Assembly (NCBI RefSeq): GCF_900220995.1
Contig: NZ_OBQF01000005.1
Coordinates: forward strand, 124,001-188,000
DNA: 64,000 bases
Reading direction: 5' to 3'
From: Salinicoccus kekensis
Lineage (GTDB): Bacteria > Bacillota > Bacilli > Staphylococcales > Salinicoccaceae
Shown here: one piece after another, positions 32,953-41,812 of the stretch
How the letters are laid out: each line of letters opens with the position of its first letter
Position numbering within the stretch: the first letter of the stretch is position 1
The notes under the pieces: model-generated
Database searches by the model: none
Told to the model about the DNA's origin: nothing
The model's input: only the letters and a program-made list of their open reading frames with translations
Translations under genes and position numbers: made by a program

Positions 32953-34461
32953 ATGTTTGAAGACCTGCTGGGTGGTTTTGCGAATGTATTCACACCGATC
33001 CATATCATCATGCTTTTTGCGGGGGTCTTCATTGGCATCCTCGGCGGAGCCATACCCGGGATCAGCGGCACCATGCTGGTCGTCATACTGCTCCCGGTGG
33101 CATACGGCCTCGACCCGATCCCGGCGCTCCTGCTCCTGACCGCGGTCTATACGACGTCCGTATTCTCGGGCTCCATCAGCGCCATACTCTTCAATACGCC
33201 GGGGACGCCGGAAGCTGTCGCGACCGTATTCGACGGGTACGAAATGACAAAGAAAGGGAAAGCTGGCGAAGCACTTGGTGTCGCCATCTTCAGTTCCGCA
33301 ACGGGCGGGCTGATCGGGTGTGTGTTCCTGATCATACTCACGCCTGTACTCGCTTCCCTCGCTTTGAACTTTTCCTCCCCTGAATACTTTTCACTGATAT
33401 TCCTGGCGCTCGTCATCGTGAGCGTCCTCGGCGGCGGGAGCTTCGTCAAAGGGATGATCGGTGTGCTCATCGGCCTGTTGATCGCGACCGTCGGACTCGA
33501 CAGCAGCTCGGGCGTCGCCCGCTTCACCTTCGACGTCACCGGACTCCGCTCAGGGATAGATTTCGTCGCCGTCATCATCGGCCTCTTTGCACTCGCGGAA
33601 GTGCTCCGTAAAGTGCAGGAAGACTACTTCACGAAAGATAAGACCGCCAACCCGAAGACGAAATTCCCGGGACTCGGCCTTTTGAACAGGCTGAAGCGCA
33701 CCATCGGCCAGTCATCCCTGCTCGGCTTCTTCATCGGCGTCCTGCCGGGTGTCGGCGCGACAAGTGCCTCACTCGTCAGCTACAGCATGAGTTCAAGCTT
33801 TTCAAAAGACTCGAAGTCATTCGGTACAGGTATACCCGAAGGCGTCGCCGCACCGGAATCCGCCAACAACTCTGCAGCCATGGGCGCAATCGTCCCGCTG
33901 CTCGCACTCGGCATACCGGGAAGCGCAACGACCGCCGTCATCCTGGGTGCATTCATCATGAACGGCATCCAGCCGGGTCCTTTATTGATCGAACAGCAGG
34001 GCATGCTCGTCTATACGATTATCGGGGGGCTGCTGCTCGCGAACTTATCGGTCATCGTCTTCAGCAAGCCGTTCATCAGCATCTTTTCGTATATACTGAA
34101 GGCACCCTACTACATCATCGGTCCGATGATCGTCATCTTCTGTTTCATCGGTACATATGCAGTGCGCAACTCGATGCTCGACCTTGTCGTCATGGTGATC
34201 GCCGGCATCGTCGGCTACAATCTGACGAAGGCGAAATTCCCGCTTGCCCCGATGATACTCGGACTCGTCCTCGGCACCATGATCGAGGACCATTTCAGAA
34301 GGGCACTCATCATCTCGGGCGGCGACTTCAGCATATTCTTCACCCGCCCGATCAGTGCCGTGCTGCTCGCCCTTGCATTCCTGAGCCTGCTCATCCCGGT
34401 GTTCAAATGGTACAGGAGAAGGATCATGGAGAAGAAGGATAAAGTGCTCCCGGGTCAATAA
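32953..34461 (+). CDS. tctA: TctA-like large membrane subunit of a TTT transporter
   Basis: A 502-residue membrane protein with about 11-12 hydrophobic segments and the two TctA signature repeats: GVFIGILGGAIPGISGTM near 25-42 and GFFIGVLPGVGATSASLVSY near 260-280, plus IPEGVAAPESANNSA near 296. It moves carboxylates across the membrane using an ion gradient. Start ATG after AAAAGGAGGGG. With TctB and TctC it is a complete tripartite tricarboxylate transporter under S-box control. Confidence 0.93.
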   Translation: MFEDLLGGFANVFTPIHIIMLFAGVFIGILGGAIPGISGTMLVVILLPVAYGLDPIPALLLLTAVYTTSVFSGSISAILFNTPGTPEAVATVFDGYEMTKKGKAGEALGVAIFSSATGGLIGCVFLIILTPVLASLALNFSSPEYFSLIFLALVIVSVLGGGSFVKGMIGVLIGLLIATVGLDSSSGVARFTFDVTGLRSGIDFVAVIIGLFALAEVLRKVQEDYFTKDKTANPKTKFPGLGLLNRLKRTIGQSSLLGFFIGVLPGVGATSASLVSYSMSSSFSKDSKSFGTGIPEGVAAPESANNSAAMGAIVPLLALGIPGSATTAVILGAFIMNGIQPGPLLIEQQGMLVYTIIGGLLLANLSVIVFSKPFISIFSYILKAPYYIIGPMIVIFCFIGTYAVRNSMLDLVVMVIAGIVGYNLTKAKFPLAPMILGLVLGTMIEDHFRRALIISGGDFSIFFTRPISAVLLALAFLSLLIPVFKWYRRRIMEKKDKVLPGQ

Positions 34462-34494
34462 CGGAACTTAAATTTCATCAAAGGAAGGTTTTAT

Positions 34495-35670
34495 ATGTTG
34501 GATCAGGAAATAAAAACAGTCGGACCCGAAGTCATCGAATGGCGCCGCACCATGCACAGGCACCCGGAGCTCTCCTACCAGGAACACTGGACGAGCAGCT
34601 ATATCGAAGAACAATTAAAAGAGATGGACGGCATCGAAATCAGCCGTCCGACAAAAACCAGCGTGCTCGGCATCATCAGGGGAGCGCACCCCGGAAGGAA
34701 AGTGGGCTTACGCGCCGATATCGATGCACTGCCGATCCAGGAAGACCGTGACGACCTCGACTTCACTTCCGAAATCGACGGCAGGATGCACGCCTGCGCC
34801 CATGATGCCCATGCGGCGATGCTCTTAGGTGCCGCCAAAGTGCTCTCAAAAAATAAAGACCACATCCACGGTGAAATCTACTTGATCTTCCAGCATGCTG
34901 AAGAAGTGCCGCCGGGTGGTGCGAGGGAAATGGTCGCGACCGGGCAGTTCGACGACCTGGATGTCGTCTTCGCCCAGCACATTATGACCACCCTCCCCGT
35001 CGGTGAGATCCATATCAAGTCGGGACCCGTGACCGCAAACTCAGATATTTTCAACCTCACCATCACTGGCAAGGGCGGCCACTCCTCCCAGCCGGAGAAC
35101 TCGATCGATCCCGTACTCATCGGATCCCGCATCGTTTCACAGGTACAGGACATCGTCTCACGCCTGGCAAGCCCGCTCGACAACCTCGTCGTGTCAGTGA
35201 CGAACTTCCATGCCGGCACCGGCGCGGAAAACGTCATTCCGCAGACCGCGAAAATCAGCGGCAGCGTCCGCTCCGCGAGTGCGGAAATACGCGAACTCGC
35301 AAAAGAGAAGATCGAAGCCATCATTAGAGCCAACTGTGAAATCTACGGTGCGACATATGACCTTGATTACACATACGGCGTCACCGCAGTCATCAATGAT
35401 GAAGCAGAAACCACAAAAGTGAGGGAGACACTGACCGAAACCTTCGGGGCTGAGAGGGTTAAGGAAATGATCATGATGATGGGCGGCGAAGACTTCGGCG
35501 CGTTCACCGAAAACCTCCCCGGCGTCTATATCATGATCGGTACATATAACGAAGAAAAAGACTGCATCTACCCGCACCACCATCCTAAGTTTAAGATTGA
35601 TGAAGATGTTTTGATTGATGGGATCAGGATACATGTCAATGCAGCGTTGAAGCTTGGAAGAGACAAGTAA
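34495..35670 (+). CDS. M20D amidohydrolase (N-acyl amino acid deacylase type)
   Basis: A 391-residue M20D peptidase-family hydrolase. MHRHPELSYQE at the N-terminus, RADIDALPIQE near 75, metal ligands in MHACAHDAHAAMLLG near 100 and FQHAEEVPPGG near 132, and GGEDFGAF near 328 are all present. Relatives remove acetyl, benzoyl or indole-acetyl groups from amino acids, and some act on N-acetylcysteine derivatives. As last gene of an S-box operon it probably frees a sulfur amino acid from an imported N-acyl form; this is inference. Start ATG after AAGGAAGG. Confidence 0.9.
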   Translation: MLDQEIKTVGPEVIEWRRTMHRHPELSYQEHWTSSYIEEQLKEMDGIEISRPTKTSVLGIIRGAHPGRKVGLRADIDALPIQEDRDDLDFTSEIDGRMHACAHDAHAAMLLGAAKVLSKNKDHIHGEIYLIFQHAEEVPPGGAREMVATGQFDDLDVVFAQHIMTTLPVGEIHIKSGPVTANSDIFNLTITGKGGHSSQPENSIDPVLIGSRIVSQVQDIVSRLASPLDNLVVSVTNFHAGTGAENVIPQTAKISGSVRSASAEIRELAKEKIEAIIRANCEIYGATYDLDYTYGVTAVINDEAETTKVRETLTETFGAERVKEMIMMMGGEDFGAFTENLPGVYIMIGTYNEEKDCIYPHHHPKFKIDEDVLIDGIRIHVNAALKLGRDK

Positions 35671-35694
35671 CATTTTAAATAAAGTTCCAAACTA

Positions 35695-35734
35695 AAAAGT
35701 GCCCGGCTACTAAAATATGTAGTCGGGCACTTTT
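35695..35734. terminator. Terminator after the S-box 1 operon
   Basis: AAAAGTGCCCGGCTAC pairs with GTAGTCGGGCACTTTT around TAAAATAT. It also faces the minus-strand nuclease gene and can serve both. Confidence 0.9.
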
Positions 35735-35765
35735 ATGTATTCAGTGGTGGATACTTCTCTGATTT

Positions 35766-36974
35766 CTAATCCATTGGTGGCTTTGAAGATTCTAGACCGT
35801 AACCTTCCAATATAACTTTCTCCAATGTTTTTAAGTCTTTTCCAAAGAACCTTTCCACCCTACTTTCAATATCATTATGCAGCTTTTCAGGATCCACTTC
35901 ATGAGCCTCATTATAATCGAGGATGTTCTTAACGAAAATCGTTGTGTAAGCTGTCGTCAGCTTTCCGTTCCGTCCCCTGAATGCTGTATTATTTGAGGCG
36001 ATATCATAGAGCTTTTCCCTTACAGCACTTTCTCCAGGTCCTATGATAAGTTTGATTCTCAGCCCCCTCGCTGTGTTTTGGAACTCGAAAAGCAGTATCC
36101 TTCTGCTAGATGTCCAGCCCCTGCCTTCTGCTTCCACCGTCTCGGCAAGTTGATTAGTCGTGAAACGGATTAAATTTTTATTGCTACTATCCAATACCAA
36201 ATCTTCATGGCTTTCAATCATGCCTTGGAGTTTAGTGGATATTTCAGAATACATATCCGGCTTATATTCAAAAATAAGGTCTAAAGCCTTCTTATGCTTG
36301 AAATATATATCTTGGCATATTTTCTCCAATTCCTTGTCTCCCACGACGTACCTCCTGAGTATATCCATATATTGTTCTATAAACAGTTTCACACTGGTCT
36401 CCATAGAATGTCTTCTTCGTTCCAGACTGGAGTTGATCATGTTCACCATCTGATTGTAATCCATGCTTAACCACAAATCCGGATTGCTTGCTTCATCTCC
36501 AAAAGGCGTGAGATAAACGAACACTTTATGGTAATCCGGAAAACCATTCTTGATGATTTCATGATATTTATTCAACTGATGCCTCGATTCCTTGCTCCAG
36601 ACTTTGTTCTCTATGACCAGTACAAATTTATTCGACTCTGAGACGGCAAGCAAGTCGATGTTCTGCCATTCTCTTCTGACGATTAAATCATGATAGTCCC
36701 AAAGCAGCAGGTCTAGAGGATCAATGGTGAGCTGCCCTTCATATTTCTGAGTGATTTCCTGAAGGAAACGTTTCAGGAATGCATCACCCCACCCATGTTG
36801 CTCATTAGGTGAAAACAACCACCCTATCACGTTACTGTGCCGTATCTCCATGTTCACAATGCCCAATGTTTCAAAGACATTGAAGCCTGAAAGGCGCCCC
36901 TCTAATTTGTCCAATTCATCTGTGTTCATTAAGAAATTTTGAAGTGCATCCCTTTCTTCTTTACCAATCATCAT
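35766..36974 (-). CDS. PD-(D/E)XK nuclease-superfamily protein (PDDEXK_4-like)
   Basis: A 402-residue protein with a PD-(D/E)XK core near residues 110-140: an Asp in QNIDLLA and E-N-K in VLVIENKVWSKE. The preceding FETLGIVNMEIRHSNVIGWLFSP is typical of the PDDEXK_4 group found beside defence genes. The C-terminal half is mixed alpha/beta without a clear family. It could cut invading DNA or act as an effector. ATG at 36974 is five bases after AGAGG; GTG at 36980 is inside the site. It is last in a same-strand group with two helicases and a large unknown protein, though base composition is less AT-rich than theirs. Confidence 0.8.
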   Translation of the reverse strand: MMIGKEERDALQNFLMNTDELDKLEGRLSGFNVFETLGIVNMEIRHSNVIGWLFSPNEQHGWGDAFLKRFLQEITQKYEGQLTIDPLDLLLWDYHDLIVRREWQNIDLLAVSESNKFVLVIENKVWSKESRHQLNKYHEIIKNGFPDYHKVFVYLTPFGDEASNPDLWLSMDYNQMVNMINSSLERRRHSMETSVKLFIEQYMDILRRYVVGDKELEKICQDIYFKHKKALDLIFEYKPDMYSEISTKLQGMIESHEDLVLDSSNKNLIRFTTNQLAETVEAEGRGWTSSRRILLFEFQNTARGLRIKLIIGPGESAVREKLYDIASNNTAFRGRNGKLTTAYTTIFVKNILDYNEAHEVDPEKLHNDIESRVERFFGKDLKTLEKVILEGYGLESSKPPMD

Positions 36975-37186
36975 GTTCACCTCTTATTATTTCGAGTAAT
37001 AAACACTCATCTTAATCATCTAGACTAAGAGCAGGGTTATTCCCTAAGTATGCGATCTAAAGGAATATAGTATAGTGAGGTTCTTTACTGCTGAAAATAA
37101 TTTGAAATTCAAATATTTTATAAATTCTTTTCAACTATATTATTGTCCCCAAGATTTAATAGGAAAATATTTGTTATAACACTCAT
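36975..37186. other. AT-rich gap inside the defence island
   Basis: About 210 bases with no gene and no strong terminator. It may hold a separate promoter for the nuclease gene; none is clear. Confidence 0.4.
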
Positions 37187-40100
37187 TTATATTAATGTAG
37201 TATTTCCCATAATACTTTTTAACGCACTTAAAGCCCCTATTCTAGTAAGGTGTTCATGAAAGTGTTGATTCTCATAATTTCTTAAGCAACTATAACAAGA
37301 AGTATCTTCAGTACATTTACACTTAGACAATTTATCATATGCTCTTGTGAAAATTTCTTGAACTTCTGCATCAGTTCTCTCATACAATCTTTTAACATGC
37401 CCTGCTCCTCCTGGCACTTTGTCGTATAACACAAACCGTACGGTTCTTTTGTTTTTTTCTCCTAAGTACTCTACTGTTCCTGAGATATCTCTTCTTTCTA
37501 TACCTAAATTTGCTGACATCGTATCTAACAAAGCGTATAAAACACCTAAGGCATCATAGAAATCAAGATCTATATTGAGCTTCAATAAGATTACATCTGT
37601 TTTAAATATGTGACCTAATGATTTTCTTGAAAAAGACCCTTCACAATCTCTGCCCCATTTATTTTTATGTGACTTCTTTTTTGCTTGTCTATCATCTAAA
37701 AGTCCATAGCCACATTCGTTACAAATAATAAACTCACTAGTATTGATCACGGCCAACTCATCATCTTTAGTTGATCTCATTTGAATGTTGTAAGCTGATA
37801 GCTTATCATACGATTCTTTTTCTTTACCTTCTAAATAATATACGGAGCTACGCTTTGTTCGATGAGGTGTTTTAGTTGTAGCTTTTTCTATTCGGTCTTC
37901 ACTTGTAAAACCAAATTCAGGAATAATTAATCTTTTTTGTTGTTTTTCATTTAACTCTTCCTTACATAAAGAACACTTGGATAACTTCTCTTTAAGTTGA
38001 TCCTTAACTATATTTAAATGTTTGCACTCCTCGTTAGAACACTTTATATAAACATAAGATGGCAAACCAATATTTTTTTTAGGGGGTAAGTTTATATACC
38101 TGCTTTTATAAATATATCCATCAGCTATGACTTCTGAATCTGGTGCATATTCATTAATTGCTTGAGAAAGGTCCCTTGAGAGACGCAGTGTGTTATTACT
38201 ATCTTTAGTAAAACTTGTTTCCAATTCTACTGTATCTACTGGGAATCCATATTTAGGTATAATATTACTCCTACTCATGTATTGAATTATTCCAGTTGAT
38301 TTTAGAGAAATCATTGCTTTATCAACATTCATGAGTTCCCCTGTTTTCCTTTTCATTACCAATTCATCATATAATTCACTCAGTTCTTTTAATTCAATCT
38401 TGTATTTTTCATATGATTCCAGAATAGGTGAATTTTCTTCATCAACTAATTGTTCTACATATTCTGTTGAATATTTTTTCAATGCATCTGGTAAAATTTC
38501 TTTAATTCTCTTTGCTAGTATATCTTTTTGGTCCCCAATAAAATCAATGAATAAACTTATCCCCTCTTCATTGAAAAATGAATCTATCTTGTTCTCAGTA
38601 AAAAATTCTGGATACTTTTTAAAGTATGCTGCGATGACTAAAGAATTGGCATGCCTCATTGCAATTTTGTAATTATCTCGATCAAATACAGGAGGAGATA
38701 TACGTCCTTTAATGAGGCTTTCAGGGTTATTAAAATAGTTCATATCATGGCTGGTTAAGTTACTATAAGTTAAGCTAAATGCAGCTGCCTGAGAACTCCT
38801 CCCTGCACGCCCTGCTCTTTGGATATAGTTGGCTGGAGATGGTGGAATATTTCTCATGAAAACAGTTTCTAAGTCCCCCACATCTACACCCATTTCAAAG
38901 GTTGTAGAGCAACTAAGAATATTAATTTCTTTTGTTATAAACTTATTCTGGTAATCTCGTGCCTGATCTGGAGATAATTGTGCAGTATGTTCTTTAATCA
39001 CCATAGGGACAGTTTCATTTGTTGTATATATTTTATAATAATGACTATTAGACTGAATTTGGGAAGGATTTGTTTTATTTAATACATTAAACCGATGACA
39101 GTTTATACAGTAATCAGTAAGAGAACTGTATTGTATCTTATGGCAACTATTACACTGGTAACAATCTTCATTGCGCATGTCCTTTATTTTAATATCTCGA
39201 TTTGATAATTGATATTTCTCTCCGTCTTTATTGATTATTAATGGCCAATCTTCTAGCTTCAATTCTTTAATGAATTCAAAGAACCCCTCTAAAAATTCCT
39301 GTATTCTATCTTCTGTTTCAATTTTTGTTAAATCTCTGATCATTTTAGTGCTTTTATTATTTTTATGTTGAGATATAAAACCTTTAATTTTACCAGCACT
39401 ATAGTTAGAGACAAATTGTCTTTTTTTCACTCTAAATATATCTTCTAAATCTTGAGATTGAAATTCTTGAGGTACTTCTATTGCGTAATTTACTATGAAG
39501 GGCCGAAGTAGGTAATTGAAAAAGTCGTTCTTATCTTTATTTGTAAACCCCTCAATAAAAAGATCTTCGTTCATCTCCAAAAGTTCAGAGAAATTGATTT
39601 TCATATCAATAATACCTAGCTGTACTAAACTGTTTCTATCTCTAGAGACATATTCATAAAGCAGAGTTTTAATTGCTTCTTTCTGTGGTCTAAAATTCTG
39701 ATCTTCACTTTTCATTTTACTTTCTATTAAACCACTTAGTATTCGAGCAATTAGATGAAATTTAAATTCTGTTTGGCCGGGGTTTTCAGTTGTTGCTATA
39801 TCTAATGCTTTCATTAGAAGTCTCTTTTTAAATATATTTTGATAAGTGTAACTAAAATATGAAGCATAACGTGCAGCTTGTTGTCTACTGTCTGAAAAAG
39901 TTAAATATTGCTTTGGTCTTTTAATTACTTCTGTTCTTTTTTTTATAGGTTTAAAGAACCCCCCTTTAGAATGATTACTCTCAACTTTCTTAGTCTCTGA
40001 TGAGGGTAAAGATTCAAACAAACTCGAACCTATGACACTTGTTGAACTCATTTGAGGAAAATAAAAATCCATAGTAATACCAGATCGTGTATCACTGGAA

Positions 40101-41812
40101 GTACATGAAAGACATTTGAAAAGGATATTTTTTTCACTTTCTTTAGTCACTATATACTTATGATAGGTTCTGTCTGTTTCAAATCTATTATTAGTAATCT
40201 GGTTAATTGGAATTACTTTTCCTGAGAAGGTATCAATATTGAATATCTTATAATCCTTATTATCTTTATAACCGTCTATACTATTCGTCAAGAGATATTC
40301 CGATTCATATTCTTCTGACTGTATGAAAATTCCATTATGAATACTCCCTTTTAAATAGATTTCTCCACAATATTTGCATATGGAAATCTGATAGTATCTT
40401 GCTCCTTCTTTATTAGTTTTACTAGGGGATAGTTTTAATTCTGGTTTCTTCCCAAAAGAAATATAGCAACCTTCTATGGTTTTTATAAACATATGGTATC
40501 TTGCATCAAATGGTTTGATCCCTTCTTTTATAGCCTTACTTGCTACATCTACAAAGTTTTGCAAATCATCATCTGTAATATTCAAGGTATTGGTAATATC
40601 TTTTACAGACATTTTTTCAGCCAGTATATTTTTAATTTTGAAATAGAAAGCATCATTGGTCACCAAATTGAATATCAATTCTTCAACTGTTTCTTCTCTA
40701 TGTGGGATATCCAGATAATCTAACTCCTCCTTTAATATCCTTATGTGTTCTTCTTGAGAAGCATTCTTTAATCCTTCATTAATTCGTTTATAAATTTCTC
40801 TTGGAAAATCAACTATTTTTGGAGAACCTTTTATTTTCTCCCTTTTTGAAAAGATGACTGACTCTCTATCGAAACTATTGCTTCCAGTCAAGTTGTTAGC
40901 GTAATTGACAATATCATCTACAGATTTTTGGTCCCCTAAAGTAGCACTTGTTAAAATATAATTTAAATCTTTTGTATTTATCGCTTCTTTCAGTCTGGAT
41001 AATAGCATAGATATTTCAATTCCCAAGGCTCCATAATAAGTATGGGCTTCATCCAATACAATATATTTCCATTCTTTTGAATGAGGACCAGAGAAAAACA
41101 TCTCATCTCCCGGTCTCAATAACAGGTATTCGAGCATTGCGTAGTTACTTATTAAAATATTAGGAGGTGACTCTTTCATCTTTTCCCTTGAAATAATTTC
41201 ATTTTCTAAAGGATCAGATTTATATTGTGCATTATAATGGTTGATAGCTGACTCTTCTTTATATTTTGTTTCTCCGGTATAAGCGCCAAAAGTAATGTCA
41301 GGATAGTTCGCCAACAGTTCCCTAAAACGTTTCATTTGATCATTTGCTAAAGCGTTCATAGGATAGACTATCAATGCTCTTACGCCTGGACCCAACGTCC
41401 CTTGAGCATTCTCGTTCATTAGTTCATTGAGGATGGGATAGAGAAAGGATTCTGTTTTACCTGACCCTGTACCGGTAGTTACTACTGCACTTTTATTGTT
41501 CGTGCCAATCACTTCAAAGGCTTTCTCCTGGTGACTGTATAAAGGTCGATTTAAATGCACTGCCTTATGTTTAGAATTGTTGAGTAATTGATAGTCAGCG
41601 TTTAATACGCCTTCATGAATCAGGGCGTTTAAACTTCTTCCTTTGGTAAATGAATCTGTCACTTCCAGATACGGACCTTTTCCTATTTCTTCTTGTTCCA
41701 ATGCCTCAGCAAAGAGCTTATTATAAAAAGGATGCTTAATGTATCTTCCCGTTTTCATAAACTCTTTGTAATCATTTACAATTCTTTGCGACTCTTTTAA
41801 TGGCTTAAACAT
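37187..41812 (-). CDS. Giant DEAD/DEAH helicase with DUF1998-type Cys-rich tail
   Basis: A 1541-residue superfamily 2 helicase. Motif I is TGTGSGKTESF near 113, motif Ia YPMNALANDQ, motif II LDEAHTYYG near 252 (DEAH), motif III TSATLG, and the second RecA lobe has CSTTFEMGVDVGDLE and QRAGRAGRS near 990-1030. Several Cys clusters occur: CKYCGE, CLSC, CNSCHK with CINCH, CSLC and CNECG. The C-terminus has VPGGAGHV and CKCTEDTSCYSCLRNYEN, typical of DUF1998/MrfA-type helicases. Such enzymes occur in DISARM (DrmA), Druantia (DruE) and repair (MrfA). ATG at 41812 is nine bases after AAAGG; an ATG at 41821 is also possible. It overlaps the preceding gene. Confidence 0.88.
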   Translation of the reverse strand: MFKPLKESQRIVNDYKEFMKTGRYIKHPFYNKLFAEALEQEEIGKGPYLEVTDSFTKGRSLNALIHEGVLNADYQLLNNSKHKAVHLNRPLYSHQEKAFEVIGTNNKSAVVTTGTGSGKTESFLYPILNELMNENAQGTLGPGVRALIVYPMNALANDQMKRFRELLANYPDITFGAYTGETKYKEESAINHYNAQYKSDPLENEIISREKMKESPPNILISNYAMLEYLLLRPGDEMFFSGPHSKEWKYIVLDEAHTYYGALGIEISMLLSRLKEAINTKDLNYILTSATLGDQKSVDDIVNYANNLTGSNSFDRESVIFSKREKIKGSPKIVDFPREIYKRINEGLKNASQEEHIRILKEELDYLDIPHREETVEELIFNLVTNDAFYFKIKNILAEKMSVKDITNTLNITDDDLQNFVDVASKAIKEGIKPFDARYHMFIKTIEGCYISFGKKPELKLSPSKTNKEGARYYQISICKYCGEIYLKGSIHNGIFIQSEEYESEYLLTNSIDGYKDNKDYKIFNIDTFSGKVIPINQITNNRFETDRTYHKYIVTKESEKNILFKCLSCTSSDTRSGITMDFYFPQMSSTSVIGSSLFESLPSSETKKVESNHSKGGFFKPIKKRTEVIKRPKQYLTFSDSRQQAARYASYFSYTYQNIFKKRLLMKALDIATTENPGQTEFKFHLIARILSGLIESKMKSEDQNFRPQKEAIKTLLYEYVSRDRNSLVQLGIIDMKINFSELLEMNEDLFIEGFTNKDKNDFFNYLLRPFIVNYAIEVPQEFQSQDLEDIFRVKKRQFVSNYSAGKIKGFISQHKNNKSTKMIRDLTKIETEDRIQEFLEGFFEFIKELKLEDWPLIINKDGEKYQLSNRDIKIKDMRNEDCYQCNSCHKIQYSSLTDYCINCHRFNVLNKTNPSQIQSNSHYYKIYTTNETVPMVIKEHTAQLSPDQARDYQNKFITKEINILSCSTTFEMGVDVGDLETVFMRNIPPSPANYIQRAGRAGRSSQAAAFSLTYSNLTSHDMNYFNNPESLIKGRISPPVFDRDNYKIAMRHANSLVIAAYFKKYPEFFTENKIDSFFNEEGISLFIDFIGDQKDILAKRIKEILPDALKKYSTEYVEQLVDEENSPILESYEKYKIELKELSELYDELVMKRKTGELMNVDKAMISLKSTGIIQYMSRSNIIPKYGFPVDTVELETSFTKDSNNTLRLSRDLSQAINEYAPDSEVIADGYIYKSRYINLPPKKNIGLPSYVYIKCSNEECKHLNIVKDQLKEKLSKCSLCKEELNEKQQKRLIIPEFGFTSEDRIEKATTKTPHRTKRSSVYYLEGKEKESYDKLSAYNIQMRSTKDDELAVINTSEFIICNECGYGLLDDRQAKKKSHKNKWGRDCEGSFSRKSLGHIFKTDVILLKLNIDLDFYDALGVLYALLDTMSANLGIERRDISGTVEYLGEKNKRTVRFVLYDKVPGGAGHVKRLYERTDAEVQEIFTRAYDKLSKCKCTEDTSCYSCLRNYENQHFHEHLTRIGALSALKSIMGNTTLI

